A stretch of DNA of 64,000 nt from an uncultured Cytophagales bacterium. GTDB taxonomy: Bacteria > Bacteroidota > Bacteroidia > Cytophagales > Thermonemataceae. The stretch lies in assembly GCA_937911505.1 (NCBI GenBank), contig CALEMF010000018.1:1-64000 (forward strand), given 5' to 3'. Positions 44,692-53,500 of the stretch are shown piece after piece. The stretch's first letter is position 1. Each line of letters begins with the position of its first letter. The position numbers and the translations under genes were made by a program. The notes beneath the pieces were generated by a model. That model saw only the letters and a program-made list of their open reading frames with translations, was not told the DNA's origin and searched no databases.

Positions 44692-46110
44692 ATGCTGACG
44701 GCCACTACCAAAATTCGACTTAATACCCATTACAGGCAGCGTCTGGCGGATACTATTACCCCTGTAAATGTCTACTTAAAGATAAGGGATAAATACGCGA
44801 ATAGTATTTTACTGGAGTCTTCTGATTACCATGGGAACGAAAACAGCTTTTCCTATATTTGCTTTCAACCAATTGCTACGTTTGAGGTACGCGATCAGCA
44901 AATCAGACAGCAGTTACCAGGACAGCAAGTACAAACACAACCCATTGAGGCTTCTCAACAAGTCATTGAAGCTTTACATCAATTTACCCAACAGTTTGAA
45001 GTAGAAGGCTCCTCACTGCCCTTTATTACCAATGGTATTTTTGGGTATACCGCTTACGATGCTGTACAGTACTTTGAAGAAATTACGATACAAGCCTCTG
45101 AAGATACTGCTCGTGAGATACCGCTTATGTACTATCAAGTTTTTAAGTACATCATTGCGATCAATCATTTCAAGGATGAGCTCTACCTGATAGAGCATCT
45201 GTTGGAAGGAGAGGAAAGTCAACTCTCACAGATAGAAAACCTGATTTTTAATAAAAATTTTCCTTCTTATCACTTTCAACTAACAGGTCAAGAAACCTCT
45301 AATTTCACCGACGAAGCTTTTTTAGAAGTACTTGCCAAAGCCAAAGAACACTGCCAACTGGGTGATGTATTCCAAATGGTACTGGCCAGAAGGTTTGCAC
45401 GCCCTTTTCAGGGTGACGAATTCAATGTATACCGGGCGCTACGTTCTGTCAACCCGTCTCCCTATCTATTTTACTTCGATTTTGGTAGTTTTAAGATATT
45501 AGGCTCTTCACCAGAGGCACAAATTGTCATCAAAGAAGACAAAGCGACCATCTATCCCATTGCAGGTACTTTTAAACGTACAGGTAATGACGAGGCCGAT
45601 CTGGAGCTAGCACGCAAGCTTTTCGATGATCCTAAAGAGAACGCTGAGCACGTGATGCTGGTAGATTTGGCACGCAACGACCTAAGCCGTAATGGAAAAA
45701 ATGTAACAGTAGAAACATTCAAAGAAATACAATACTATTCCCACGTGATTCACCTAGTTTCTAAAGTAACGGGAGAAATTAACCCTGAAACACCAACCGT
45801 ACAGCTCGTAGCCGATACTTTCCCAGCAGGCACACTCTCGGGCGCGCCCAAATACAAGGCCATGGAACTCATCAATGCCTACGAGAAAGGCAACAGAGGC
45901 TACTATGGAGGGTGCATTGGTTTTATGGGATTTAACGGGGAATTCAATCAGGCTATTATGATTCGTTCTTTCTTGAGCAAACACAACGTACTGTACTACC
46001 AAGCAGGCGCAGGAGTAGTGGCCAAATCGTTGATAGAAAGTGAACTACAAGAAGTAAATAATAAGCTAGGTGCACTGAGAAAGGCCATTGAAATAGCTGA
46101 AAAGATATAA
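44692..46110 (+). CDS. trpE: Anthranilate synthase component I
   Basis: A 472-residue TrpE. With TrpG it makes anthranilate from chorismate, the first step of tryptophan synthesis. The chorismate-binding domain is clear: NPSPYLFYFDFG, ILGSSPEAQIVI, PIAGTFKRTGNDEADLE, MLVDLARNDLSRNG, and TLSGAPKYKAMELI near the end. The N-terminal LLESSDYHGNENSFSYI contains the serine-rich element used for feedback inhibition by tryptophan in the family. It is the first gene of the trp operon and lies behind the attenuator. Confidence 0.97.
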   Translation: MLTATTKIRLNTHYRQRLADTITPVNVYLKIRDKYANSILLESSDYHGNENSFSYICFQPIATFEVRDQQIRQQLPGQQVQTQPIEASQQVIEALHQFTQQFEVEGSSLPFITNGIFGYTAYDAVQYFEEITIQASEDTAREIPLMYYQVFKYIIAINHFKDELYLIEHLLEGEESQLSQIENLIFNKNFPSYHFQLTGQETSNFTDEAFLEVLAKAKEHCQLGDVFQMVLARRFARPFQGDEFNVYRALRSVNPSPYLFYFDFGSFKILGSSPEAQIVIKEDKATIYPIAGTFKRTGNDEADLELARKLFDDPKENAEHVMLVDLARNDLSRNGKNVTVETFKEIQYYSHVIHLVSKVTGEINPETPTVQLVADTFPAGTLSGAPKYKAMELINAYEKGNRGYYGGCIGFMGFNGEFNQAIMIRSFLSKHNVLYYQAGAGVVAKSLIESELQEVNNKLGALRKAIEIAEKI

Positions 46111-46157
46111 AATTAAAAAAGAAAAGCTTGCCCAAAGGCTGCTTAAATGATTACCTC

Positions 46158-46775
46158 ATGAAAATCTTAGTAGTTGATAATTATGACTCTTTTACGTACA
46201 ATCTCGTTCATATCTTACATGAGCTAGGGGTGGTGCCAAGCGTATATCGTAACGACAAGATTACACTAGAAGCAGTAGCTGCTTACGATAAAATACTGCT
46301 ATCGCCAGGGCCTAGTTTACCCAAAGAGGCAGGGCTAACGCCTGCGATTATTCAACAGTATGCACCTCATAAACCCATCTTAGGCGTTTGTTTGGGGCAT
46401 CAAGCCATTGGAGAAGCCTTCGGCGCTCGCCTACACAACCTTACTGAGGTGCTACACGGTTTATCTACCCAAGCGCAGGTACTCGATCCTAATGATTTCC
46501 TCTTTCAAGGCATTCCTGCGTCGTTTCAGATAGGGCACTATCACTCGTGGGCCATAGAAAAAGCTAGCTTAGAAAATACCCCTTTGGAAGCCATCGCAGA
46601 AGATGAACAAGGGCAACTAATGGCCGTACGACACCGTACCTATCCGCTAAGAGGCGTGCAGTTTCATCCAGAGTCTATCTTGACGATGCACGGCAAACAA
46701 CTGATTGCCAACTGGGTATTTCACACAGAAAATAACACACAAGAAGAAAAGAATAAGGCAATCAATCACTATTAA
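46158..46775 (+). CDS. trpG: Anthranilate synthase component II (glutamine amidotransferase)
   Basis: A 205-residue class I glutamine amidotransferase that supplies ammonia to TrpE. It starts with MKILVVDNYDSFTYNLV. The nucleophile is in GVCLGHQAIGEA and the His-Glu pair in GVQFHPESILT. The ATG at 46158 is chosen because the upstream in-frame start at 46128 adds residues not found in the family. It follows trpE by 47 bases. It may also serve para-aminobenzoate synthesis, as in some bacteria, but its place in the operon argues for TrpG. Confidence 0.95.
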   Translation: MKILVVDNYDSFTYNLVHILHELGVVPSVYRNDKITLEAVAAYDKILLSPGPSLPKEAGLTPAIIQQYAPHKPILGVCLGHQAIGEAFGARLHNLTEVLHGLSTQAQVLDPNDFLFQGIPASFQIGHYHSWAIEKASLENTPLEAIAEDEQGQLMAVRHRTYPLRGVQFHPESILTMHGKQLIANWVFHTENNTQEEKNKAINHY

Positions 46776-46790
46776 GCGCTACACAAGACT

Positions 46791-47783
46791 ATGAAAGAAA
46801 TACTGAACCATTTATTTGAACACAAGACACTTACAAGAGGTGATGCAAAAGAAATTTTAAAAAACATGACCCAAGGTAAGTACAATACTTCTCAAATAGC
46901 CGCCTTTGTAACGGTGTACTTGATGCGTAGTATTACTGTCGAAGAGCTAGAGGGCTTTAGAGATGCTATGCTAGAACTGTGCTTAGCGCTCGATTTATCC
47001 GCTTATAATCCTATCGACTTATGTGGTACAGGTGGTGACGGTAAAAATACTTTCAATATCTCTACGCTTTCTTCCTTTGTGGTGGCAGGGGCAGGGCAGC
47101 CGGTAGCTAAGCATGGCAACTATGGGGTTTCCTCTCCCTGTGGTTCTTCCAATGTATTAGAATACTTGGGCATCCAGTTTACCAACGATAAAGGTAAGAT
47201 AGAAAAGCAGCTCGAAACCGCCAATATCTGTATTTTACACGCACCGCTTTTTCATCCCGCCCTTAAAAATGTAGCGCCTATTCGAAAGGATTTAGGCGTA
47301 AAAACTTTCTTCAATATGCTGGGCCCGATGGTAAATCCAGCTTTCCCTAAAAATCAAATGGTAGGGGTATTTAGTTTGGAGTTGGCGCGCTTATATGGGT
47401 ATCTTTACCAGCAAACCGATAAACGCTTTATCATTCTGCATAGCTTAGATGGCTACGACGAAATCTCCCTTACAGGTGACTTTAAAATGATTGGCAAGCA
47501 AGAAGAACAACTAAGTAATCCCCAGCAGCTAGGACTACATCAAGTAGAGGCGGCACAGATTGTAGGTGGGGAAGACATAGCAACTTCCGCCCAACTATTT
47601 ATGAACATACTAGAAGGAGGGGGGACGCAAGCCCAGAAGGAAGTCGTAATCGCCAACGCTGGCATGGCACTTTATTGTGCTATGGCAAAAGAAGCTTTAA
47701 CAGACTGCCTAGCAATGGCTAAAGAGAGCCTAGAAAGTGGCCAAGCATTGCAGGCCTTCAAAGCATTAAAAGAAGTACAGTAA
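46791..47783 (+). CDS. trpD: Anthranilate phosphoribosyltransferase
   Basis: A 330-residue TrpD, which adds phosphoribose from PRPP to anthranilate. The PRPP-binding motif is DLCGTGGDGKNTFNIST, followed by VAKHGNYGVSSPCGSSNVLE and FNMLGPMVNP. It is not fused to TrpG. It follows trpG by 15 bases and is followed by trpC after 8, in the order trpE-G-D-C-F-B. Confidence 0.97.
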   Translation: MKEILNHLFEHKTLTRGDAKEILKNMTQGKYNTSQIAAFVTVYLMRSITVEELEGFRDAMLELCLALDLSAYNPIDLCGTGGDGKNTFNISTLSSFVVAGAGQPVAKHGNYGVSSPCGSSNVLEYLGIQFTNDKGKIEKQLETANICILHAPLFHPALKNVAPIRKDLGVKTFFNMLGPMVNPAFPKNQMVGVFSLELARLYGYLYQQTDKRFIILHSLDGYDEISLTGDFKMIGKQEEQLSNPQQLGLHQVEAAQIVGGEDIATSAQLFMNILEGGGTQAQKEVVIANAGMALYCAMAKEALTDCLAMAKESLESGQALQAFKALKEVQ

Positions 47784-47791
47784 ATTTTTTG

Positions 47792-48604
47792 ATGATGACC
47801 AATATCTTAGAAGAAATCATAGCGCACAAAAGAAAAGAGGTAGCTGCCCAACAAGAGCAAGTATCCATAAAAGCTTTAGAACAAGAAGAAGGGTTCGAGA
47901 AAGCGACTCGATCACTTTGTAGCCATTTACAACTCCCTCACGCCTCTGGTATCATAGCAGAATTTAAGCGGAAGTCACCCTCCAAAGGTTTTTTTAATCA
48001 GAACGCAGTCGCCAGAGAGGTGGCAGAAATGTACGCCTATGCCAACGCAACTGCTATCTCTGTGCTCACCGATCAACAGTTTTTTGGAGGCAGTACCGAT
48101 GACTTTAAGCAGGCTCGTGCTGTACAAGAATGTCCTATGTTGCGCAAGGAGTTTATCATAGAGGAGTACCAGATCGTAGAGGCCAAGGCCATTGGCGCAG
48201 ATGCCATATTACTCATTGCGGCTTGTTTACCTGCCGATAAGTTAAAAACATTGGCGCGATTTGCGCAATCATTACACTTAGAAGTACTTCTTGAAGTACA
48301 TAGCGAACAAGAGTTAGAGGGATCACTCAATGAATACGTAGACCTGGTAGGCGTCAATAACCGTGACCTTACTACGTTTAAAGTAGATCTACAACATTCA
48401 CTCAAGATGGTCGATCAGATTCCCAAAGAAATCGTAAAGATATCTGAAAGCGGTATCAAAACGCCCGAAGATGTCGTATCACTTCGCCAAGCAGGCTATA
48501 AAGGTTTTCTTATGGGCGAGATTTTTATGAAAGAGCCAGCTCCCGGCCAAGCCTGCAAAGCGTTCATTAACCAACTACAAATAACCCACAAAGCAGAAAA
48601 ATGA
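47792..48604 (+). CDS. trpC: Indole-3-glycerol phosphate synthase
   Basis: A 270-residue single-function TrpC barrel that decarboxylates and closes the ring of the anthranilate ribulotide to indole-glycerol phosphate. Typical runs are IIAEFKRKSPSKGFFN, LRKEFIIEEYQI, VGVNNRDLTTF and ISESGIKTPEDV. Of the starts ATG 47792 and 47795 the first is listed. Its TGA overlaps the trpF ATG (ATGA, 48601-48604), which suggests coupled translation. Confidence 0.97.
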   Translation: MMTNILEEIIAHKRKEVAAQQEQVSIKALEQEEGFEKATRSLCSHLQLPHASGIIAEFKRKSPSKGFFNQNAVAREVAEMYAYANATAISVLTDQQFFGGSTDDFKQARAVQECPMLRKEFIIEEYQIVEAKAIGADAILLIAACLPADKLKTLARFAQSLHLEVLLEVHSEQELEGSLNEYVDLVGVNNRDLTTFKVDLQHSLKMVDQIPKEIVKISESGIKTPEDVVSLRQAGYKGFLMGEIFMKEPAPGQACKAFINQLQITHKAEK

Positions 48605-49233
48605 AGCTGAAAGTATGTGGTATGCGGGAGCCAACCAATATAGTTGCTGTTGCAGCGCTACAACCCGACTACCTAGGGTTTATATTTTATGATCGCTCAA
48701 AGCGCTACGTACCAGCAGAGACATTATTACCTCACGTAAGTGCGTCTATTCAGAAAGTAGGTGTTTTTGTAAACGCTTCTTTTCAACAAATCATTGACAG
48801 AATAGAGAAATTTCAGCTTGAAGTGGTACAGTTACACGGAGAAGAACCGCCTGCACTTTGTGCGCAGTTGCAAGCAGCAGGGCTAACAGTAGTAAAAGTG
48901 TTTGGTATTGGAAATACTTTTGATTTTAAAGTATTAAGTGCTTACGAAAAGGTAGTAGACTTTTTCTTATTCGATACAAAGGGAGAAGAGCGAGGAGGAA
49001 ATGGACAGTCCTTCAACTGGGAATTATTACGCACCTATCCAAGCAAAGTGCCGCTCTGGCTTAGCGGAGGGATTAGCTTAGGTAACATAGAACACTTACT
49101 TGAATTGATTGAAAGATTACAACTTCCTGTACACGCCATCGATGTGAACAGCCGCTTTGAGGTGATGGCTGGTTTGAAAGACGTGCAGAAGATAAAAAAG
49201 CTAAAAACAGTAATAGACCTTAAAAAATCTTGA
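48601..49233 (+). CDS. trpF: Phosphoribosylanthranilate isomerase
   Basis: A 210-residue TrpF barrel that isomerises phosphoribosyl-anthranilate. It starts with KLKVCGMREPTNI, whose Cys is the catalytic base, then QPDYLGFIFYDRSKRYV, VVQLHGEE, and the Asp acid in VDFFLFDTKG-like text; WLSGGIS near the end binds phosphate. It overlaps trpC by 4 bases and precedes trpB by 3. It is the separate gene form, not fused to trpC. Confidence 0.96.
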   Translation: MKLKVCGMREPTNIVAVAALQPDYLGFIFYDRSKRYVPAETLLPHVSASIQKVGVFVNASFQQIIDRIEKFQLEVVQLHGEEPPALCAQLQAAGLTVVKVFGIGNTFDFKVLSAYEKVVDFFLFDTKGEERGGNGQSFNWELLRTYPSKVPLWLSGGISLGNIEHLLELIERLQLPVHAIDVNSRFEVMAGLKDVQKIKKLKTVIDLKKS

Positions 49234-49236
49234 AAA

Positions 49237-50430
49237 ATGCAGTATACGGTAAATGAAAAAGGGTATTATGGTAAGTTTGGAGGAGCGTATATTCCTGAAA
49301 TGCTCTATCCTAACGTGGAGGAACTGGAACGACGTTATTTAGAAATTATGGGATCGAAAAGCTTTCAACAGGCTTTCCATCAATTGCTAAAAGACTACGT
49401 AGGGCGACCCTCTCCTCTGTACTTTGCTAAGCGGCTCTCTGAAAAATACCAAACACAGATTTACCTTAAAAGGGAAGACCTCAACCATACAGGTGCACAC
49501 AAGATTAATAACACCATTGGGCAAATTCTATTGGCCAAGCACTTAGGAAAACAACGCATCATTGCCGAGACAGGTGCAGGACAACACGGAGTGGCAACCG
49601 CAACGGTATGTGCTTTAATGGGTATGCCCTGTATTATTTACATGGGTAAGGTAGATATCGAACGCCAGAAACCCAATGTAGAGCGTATGAAGCTATTAGG
49701 GGCAGAAGTACGCCCTGCCCTAAGTGGAAGCCAAACCTTGAAAGATGCTACCAACGAAGCCATTCGTGACTGGATCAATCATCCCACTGATACGCATTAC
49801 ATTATAGGTTCTGTAGTAGGGCCACATCCCTATCCCGATATGGTAGCGCGCTTTCAGTCAGTGATTAGCGAAGAAATGAAAAGACAATTACAGGAAGAGA
49901 TAGGACGGGATTACCCAGATTACCTCATTGCCTGCGTAGGAGGTGGTAGTAATGCGGCAGGGGCTTTTTATCACTATCTTGACAATCCTAAAGTACAACT
50001 AATAGCGGTAGAAGCAGGAGGTAAAGGGGTTGCTTCAGGAAAATCAGCCGCCACGAGTATATTAGGAAAAGAAGGGATCATTCATGGAAGTATGACCCTG
50101 CTGATGCAGACGGAAGATGGACAAATCGTAGAACCGTATTCAATTTCTGCTGGCTTAGACTATCCAGGTGTAGGGCCTATCCACGCCCACCTTTTTGACA
50201 CCAAACGCGCTATATTTCACGCTATCACAGATGATGAAGCCATGCAAGCAGGTGTGTTGTTAAGCCGAACAGAAGGCATTATACCAGCCATAGAAACTGC
50301 TCATGCTTTTGCCTATTTAGAAAAGTTCACTCCCCAACCTGAAGAAGTAGTTGTTATCAATCTATCTGGCAGAGGCGATAAAGACTTGGCCACTTATATT
50401 CAGTGGCAAGCAGAGAAAGCGACACATTAA
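49237..50430 (+). CDS. trpB: Tryptophan synthase beta subunit
   Basis: A 397-residue PLP enzyme of the TrpB1 type that joins indole and serine. The start [15 protein letters not shown], the PLP lysine in [37 protein letters not shown] and [11 protein letters not shown] are all intact. The usual next gene, trpA, encodes the alpha subunit that releases indole from indole-glycerol phosphate; it is missing here. A terminator-like hairpin and a palindrome follow, then a large sensor kinase. trpB1 enzymes normally work as an alpha2-beta2 complex, so trpA is expected elsewhere in the genome. Confidence 0.97.
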   Translation: MQYTVNEKGYYGKFGGAYIPEMLYPNVEELERRYLEIMGSKSFQQAFHQLLKDYVGRPSPLYFAKRLSEKYQTQIYLKREDLNHTGAHKINNTIGQILLAKHLGKQRIIAETGAGQHGVATATVCALMGMPCIIYMGKVDIERQKPNVERMKLLGAEVRPALSGSQTLKDATNEAIRDWINHPTDTHYIIGSVVGPHPYPDMVARFQSVISEEMKRQLQEEIGRDYPDYLIACVGGGSNAAGAFYHYLDNPKVQLIAVEAGGKGVASGKSAATSILGKEGIIHGSMTLLMQTEDGQIVEPYSISAGLDYPGVGPIHAHLFDTKRAIFHAITDDEAMQAGVLLSRTEGIIPAIETAHAFAYLEKFTPQPEEVVVINLSGRGDKDLATYIQWQAEKATH

Positions 50431-50441
50431 ATAGATGAATT

Positions 50442-50474
50442 TTATAGCATATCATAAAAAAAATGCTATTTTTA
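50442..50474 (+). terminator. Likely terminator of the trp operon
   Basis: ATAGCAT (50444-50450) and ATGCTAT (50463-50469) can form a 7-bp AT-rich stem with a 12-base loop, followed by a T run. It lies 13 bases after the trpB stop. The weak stem makes this moderate evidence. Confidence 0.5.
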
Positions 50475-50475
50475 T

Positions 50476-50493
50476 AAATGGAATATTCCATTT
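50476..50493. repeat. Perfect 18-bp palindrome
   Basis: AAATGGAATATTCCATTT is a perfect inverted repeat with no spacer, 37 bases before the start of the CheB-CheR-kinase gene. It could be an operator for a dimeric regulator or part of a second terminator (TTTT follows). A TTTTG at 50491-50495 could be a -33 element, but no good -7 box follows. Confidence 0.55.
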
Positions 50494-50530
50494 TGTGAAA
50501 AAATAACTTTCTAATAGTTAGATAACACTT

Positions 50531-53500
50531 ATGCAAAAATTTTTTGTGATAGGAGTAGGCGCTTCTGCCGGAGGCATTGAGGCACTCACTAGTTTTTTTA
50601 GTCATATTGCCTCTCCATTACCTGCTGCTTTTATTGTAGTACAACACCTAAGTTTAAAACATAAAAGTAGGCTTACACAACTGATCGACAGGGTGACTAA
50701 CCCTAATCTCAGCGTAGTAGAAGTTACGCATCAAATGCCCATAACAGCAGGAAAAATCTACGTAACACCTGCGGGTTACCATGTGCAAGTAAAAAAGCAA
50801 CATTTTTTACTTAGTAATGTCAATGAAGAAAATACAGGACCCAAACCCTCAATAGATACTTTGTTCACCTCAATCGCAGTGGAATACCAAAATAATGCGA
50901 TGGGGGTTATCCTCTCTGGAACAGGTACAGATGGGAGTAAAGGAATAAAAGAAGTAAAGAAGCAAGGAGGACTTACCTTTGCCCAATATTTACCAGAGGC
51001 TAAGTTTACCCATATGCCAGAAACTGCCATACAAACAGGCTGTGTAAACTATATACTAGAAGTAGCTGCCATTGCACAAAAGATCAACCAACTCTTGCTA
51101 CCATCTAGTGATTTATCAAAACGCTTGCGCGATACACCCGCTAACGGACTTGCCGAAGTATTTACCTTACTAAAAAACCACGCGCAAGTAGATTTTACGA
51201 ACTATAAGAAAAATACAATACATCGGCGACTCAAGAAGCGCTTACAAGCCAACCAGCTTTCTGGAATGATCGATTACGTAAAGCTGCTGCAAGAAAATAC
51301 CGTTGAGCTGGAGGCACTTTATAAAAGTTTATTGATTGGAGTTTCTTCTTTCTTTAGAGATAAGCAGGCCTTTGAGTTATTGAAAGAGTGCTTGGCACAG
51401 CTCTTAGCAAAAAAATCACGTAAAGAAGCTCTACGAGTGTGGATCATCGGTTGTGCCAGTGGACAAGAAGTATACAGTATCGCTATTATGCTGACTGAAT
51501 TACTAGAAAAAGTGGATAAAGCACCTCTTCTACAATTATTTGCTACCGATATAGACGAAGAAGCCCTTGACTATGCAAGAAAAGGGATATATACCACAAA
51601 TGAGTTGAAAGGTGTCTCTAAGGTTTTATTAAAACGTTACTTTACCAAGCAAAAAGATGGCCATTGGGAAGTAAAGAAGGCTATTAGAGCCAAGGTGCTA
51701 TTTGCAAGACACAACATTATGGAGCAGCCTCCTTTTCTTAGAATGGACCTCATAAGTTGTCGCAACGTACTTATTTACTTCAACCAAGCACTACAAAGCT
51801 ATGTGCATCATGTAATGTATCAGGCGCTTCACCCTAATGGCATTCTATTCATAGGGAAATCAGAATCTTTAGGAGACTTAGCTGCTTATTACGAACCTTA
51901 TAAAGAAAAAATATACCTCAAAAAGCCCCAATTAAAACCTAAAACGCTAGTACCTATAAAGCCATTAATAGCTAAAAAGGAAGAAGGAGAAGAAATGTAC
52001 GATGTGGTAGAGGAAACAATGGATGAGCAAATACAGGCAAAACTTAGAAAACTTTTTGACTATCCTTATATACTCATCGATGAGTCGCATCACGTACTTG
52101 AGATTCACGGTAAGCTCGATCATCTTCTTTTTCTTAAAGAAGGCAAGACACAATTTAAATTACTAGAGCTCTTACATTCTGATCTACAGCTTGAAGTACA
52201 ACGCCTATGTGCGCTAGCTAAGAAGGAGAAAACACTCCAATCCTCCCCCGTAAAGAGACTTGCACTCTCTGAAACCTTACTGACACTCAAAATACTAGTA
52301 CAACCTCTTACAGAAGCTCAAAGTAAAAACTTACTGGTTATTTTTCAGTCAATTTCGCAAAGCCCGCTTTCTGACGAAAGCTCCTCTAGTGATAGTAAAA
52401 CAGAAGAAACACCTTTACAAGAACTGAAGCAAGAGCTAGCCGTTACAAAAGATCATCTTCAAAGATATATAGAAGAACTAGAGACTAGTAATGAGGAGCT
52501 ACAGAAACTCAACGAAGCCTCACAATCGAGTAATGAAGCCTTACAGTCTACTAACGAAGAGCTAGAAACCAGTAACGAGGAGCTACAAGCAAGCTACGAA
52601 GAGCTTCAAGTAGCTTACGACGAAATAAGGGCATATAGTAAACAACTAGAGGAAAAAGATCGAAAGATTACCCAAATCAATAACCGTTTTGCTTCCTTAT
52701 TGAACAGTACCTTACAAGGTTTCTTGTTAGTAGAGTCTAACTTTACGGTGAGCTTGTTCAATACAACGGCTGCGAACATCATCCATCAGTTTTCTAACGA
52801 AGTATTAGCAGAAGAAAAATCACTACTAGACTTTTTTCCCGAGGAGGTAGCTTCTAAAATTTTAAAAGCTGTAAAACTAGCCTTTACAGGAAAGGGAACC
52901 GCCCATCCGTACCAAATTGTACAAGCACAAACTACCTACTTTTTAGAAGTGAACTTTACCCCTATCATAGGCGCTTCTGGCGCGGTGGAATTAGTTGCTT
53001 TAAGTTTTTTAGATAAAACGATAGAAAAAAAGCAAAAAGAAACCCTCACCAAAAACGAAGCCTATTTGAACTCACTTGTTGAGTCTTCTTCTTATTATTT
53101 GGTAAGAACAGACCTAGAGGGAAAGTACACTTATGTAAATCGCTCTTTCTGTGAACAGTTCGGCTTTGATCAGAAAATCGTTGGGCAAGATGCCATGCCC
53201 ACTATTCATCCTGATGATCACGAGACTTGTAGACAAGCAGTAGAGGCTTGTCTAGCAGAAGTAGGTAAAGTAGAAAAGCTAATGCTACGTAAGCCCTTAC
53301 CCAATGGCGGATTTCTCCATACTGCTTGGGAATTTGTGGCGGTAGAGAATGGACAAGGAGCACTTACAGAGATTCAATGTGTAGGGAGAGACATGACCGA
53401 AGAAAAAGAAATACTACGCCAGCTAGAAGCAGAAAAACAGGTACGGCAATTAATTCGTGAAAACAGTCGTTTAGGGACGTGGTACTGGTACTTTGAAGGG

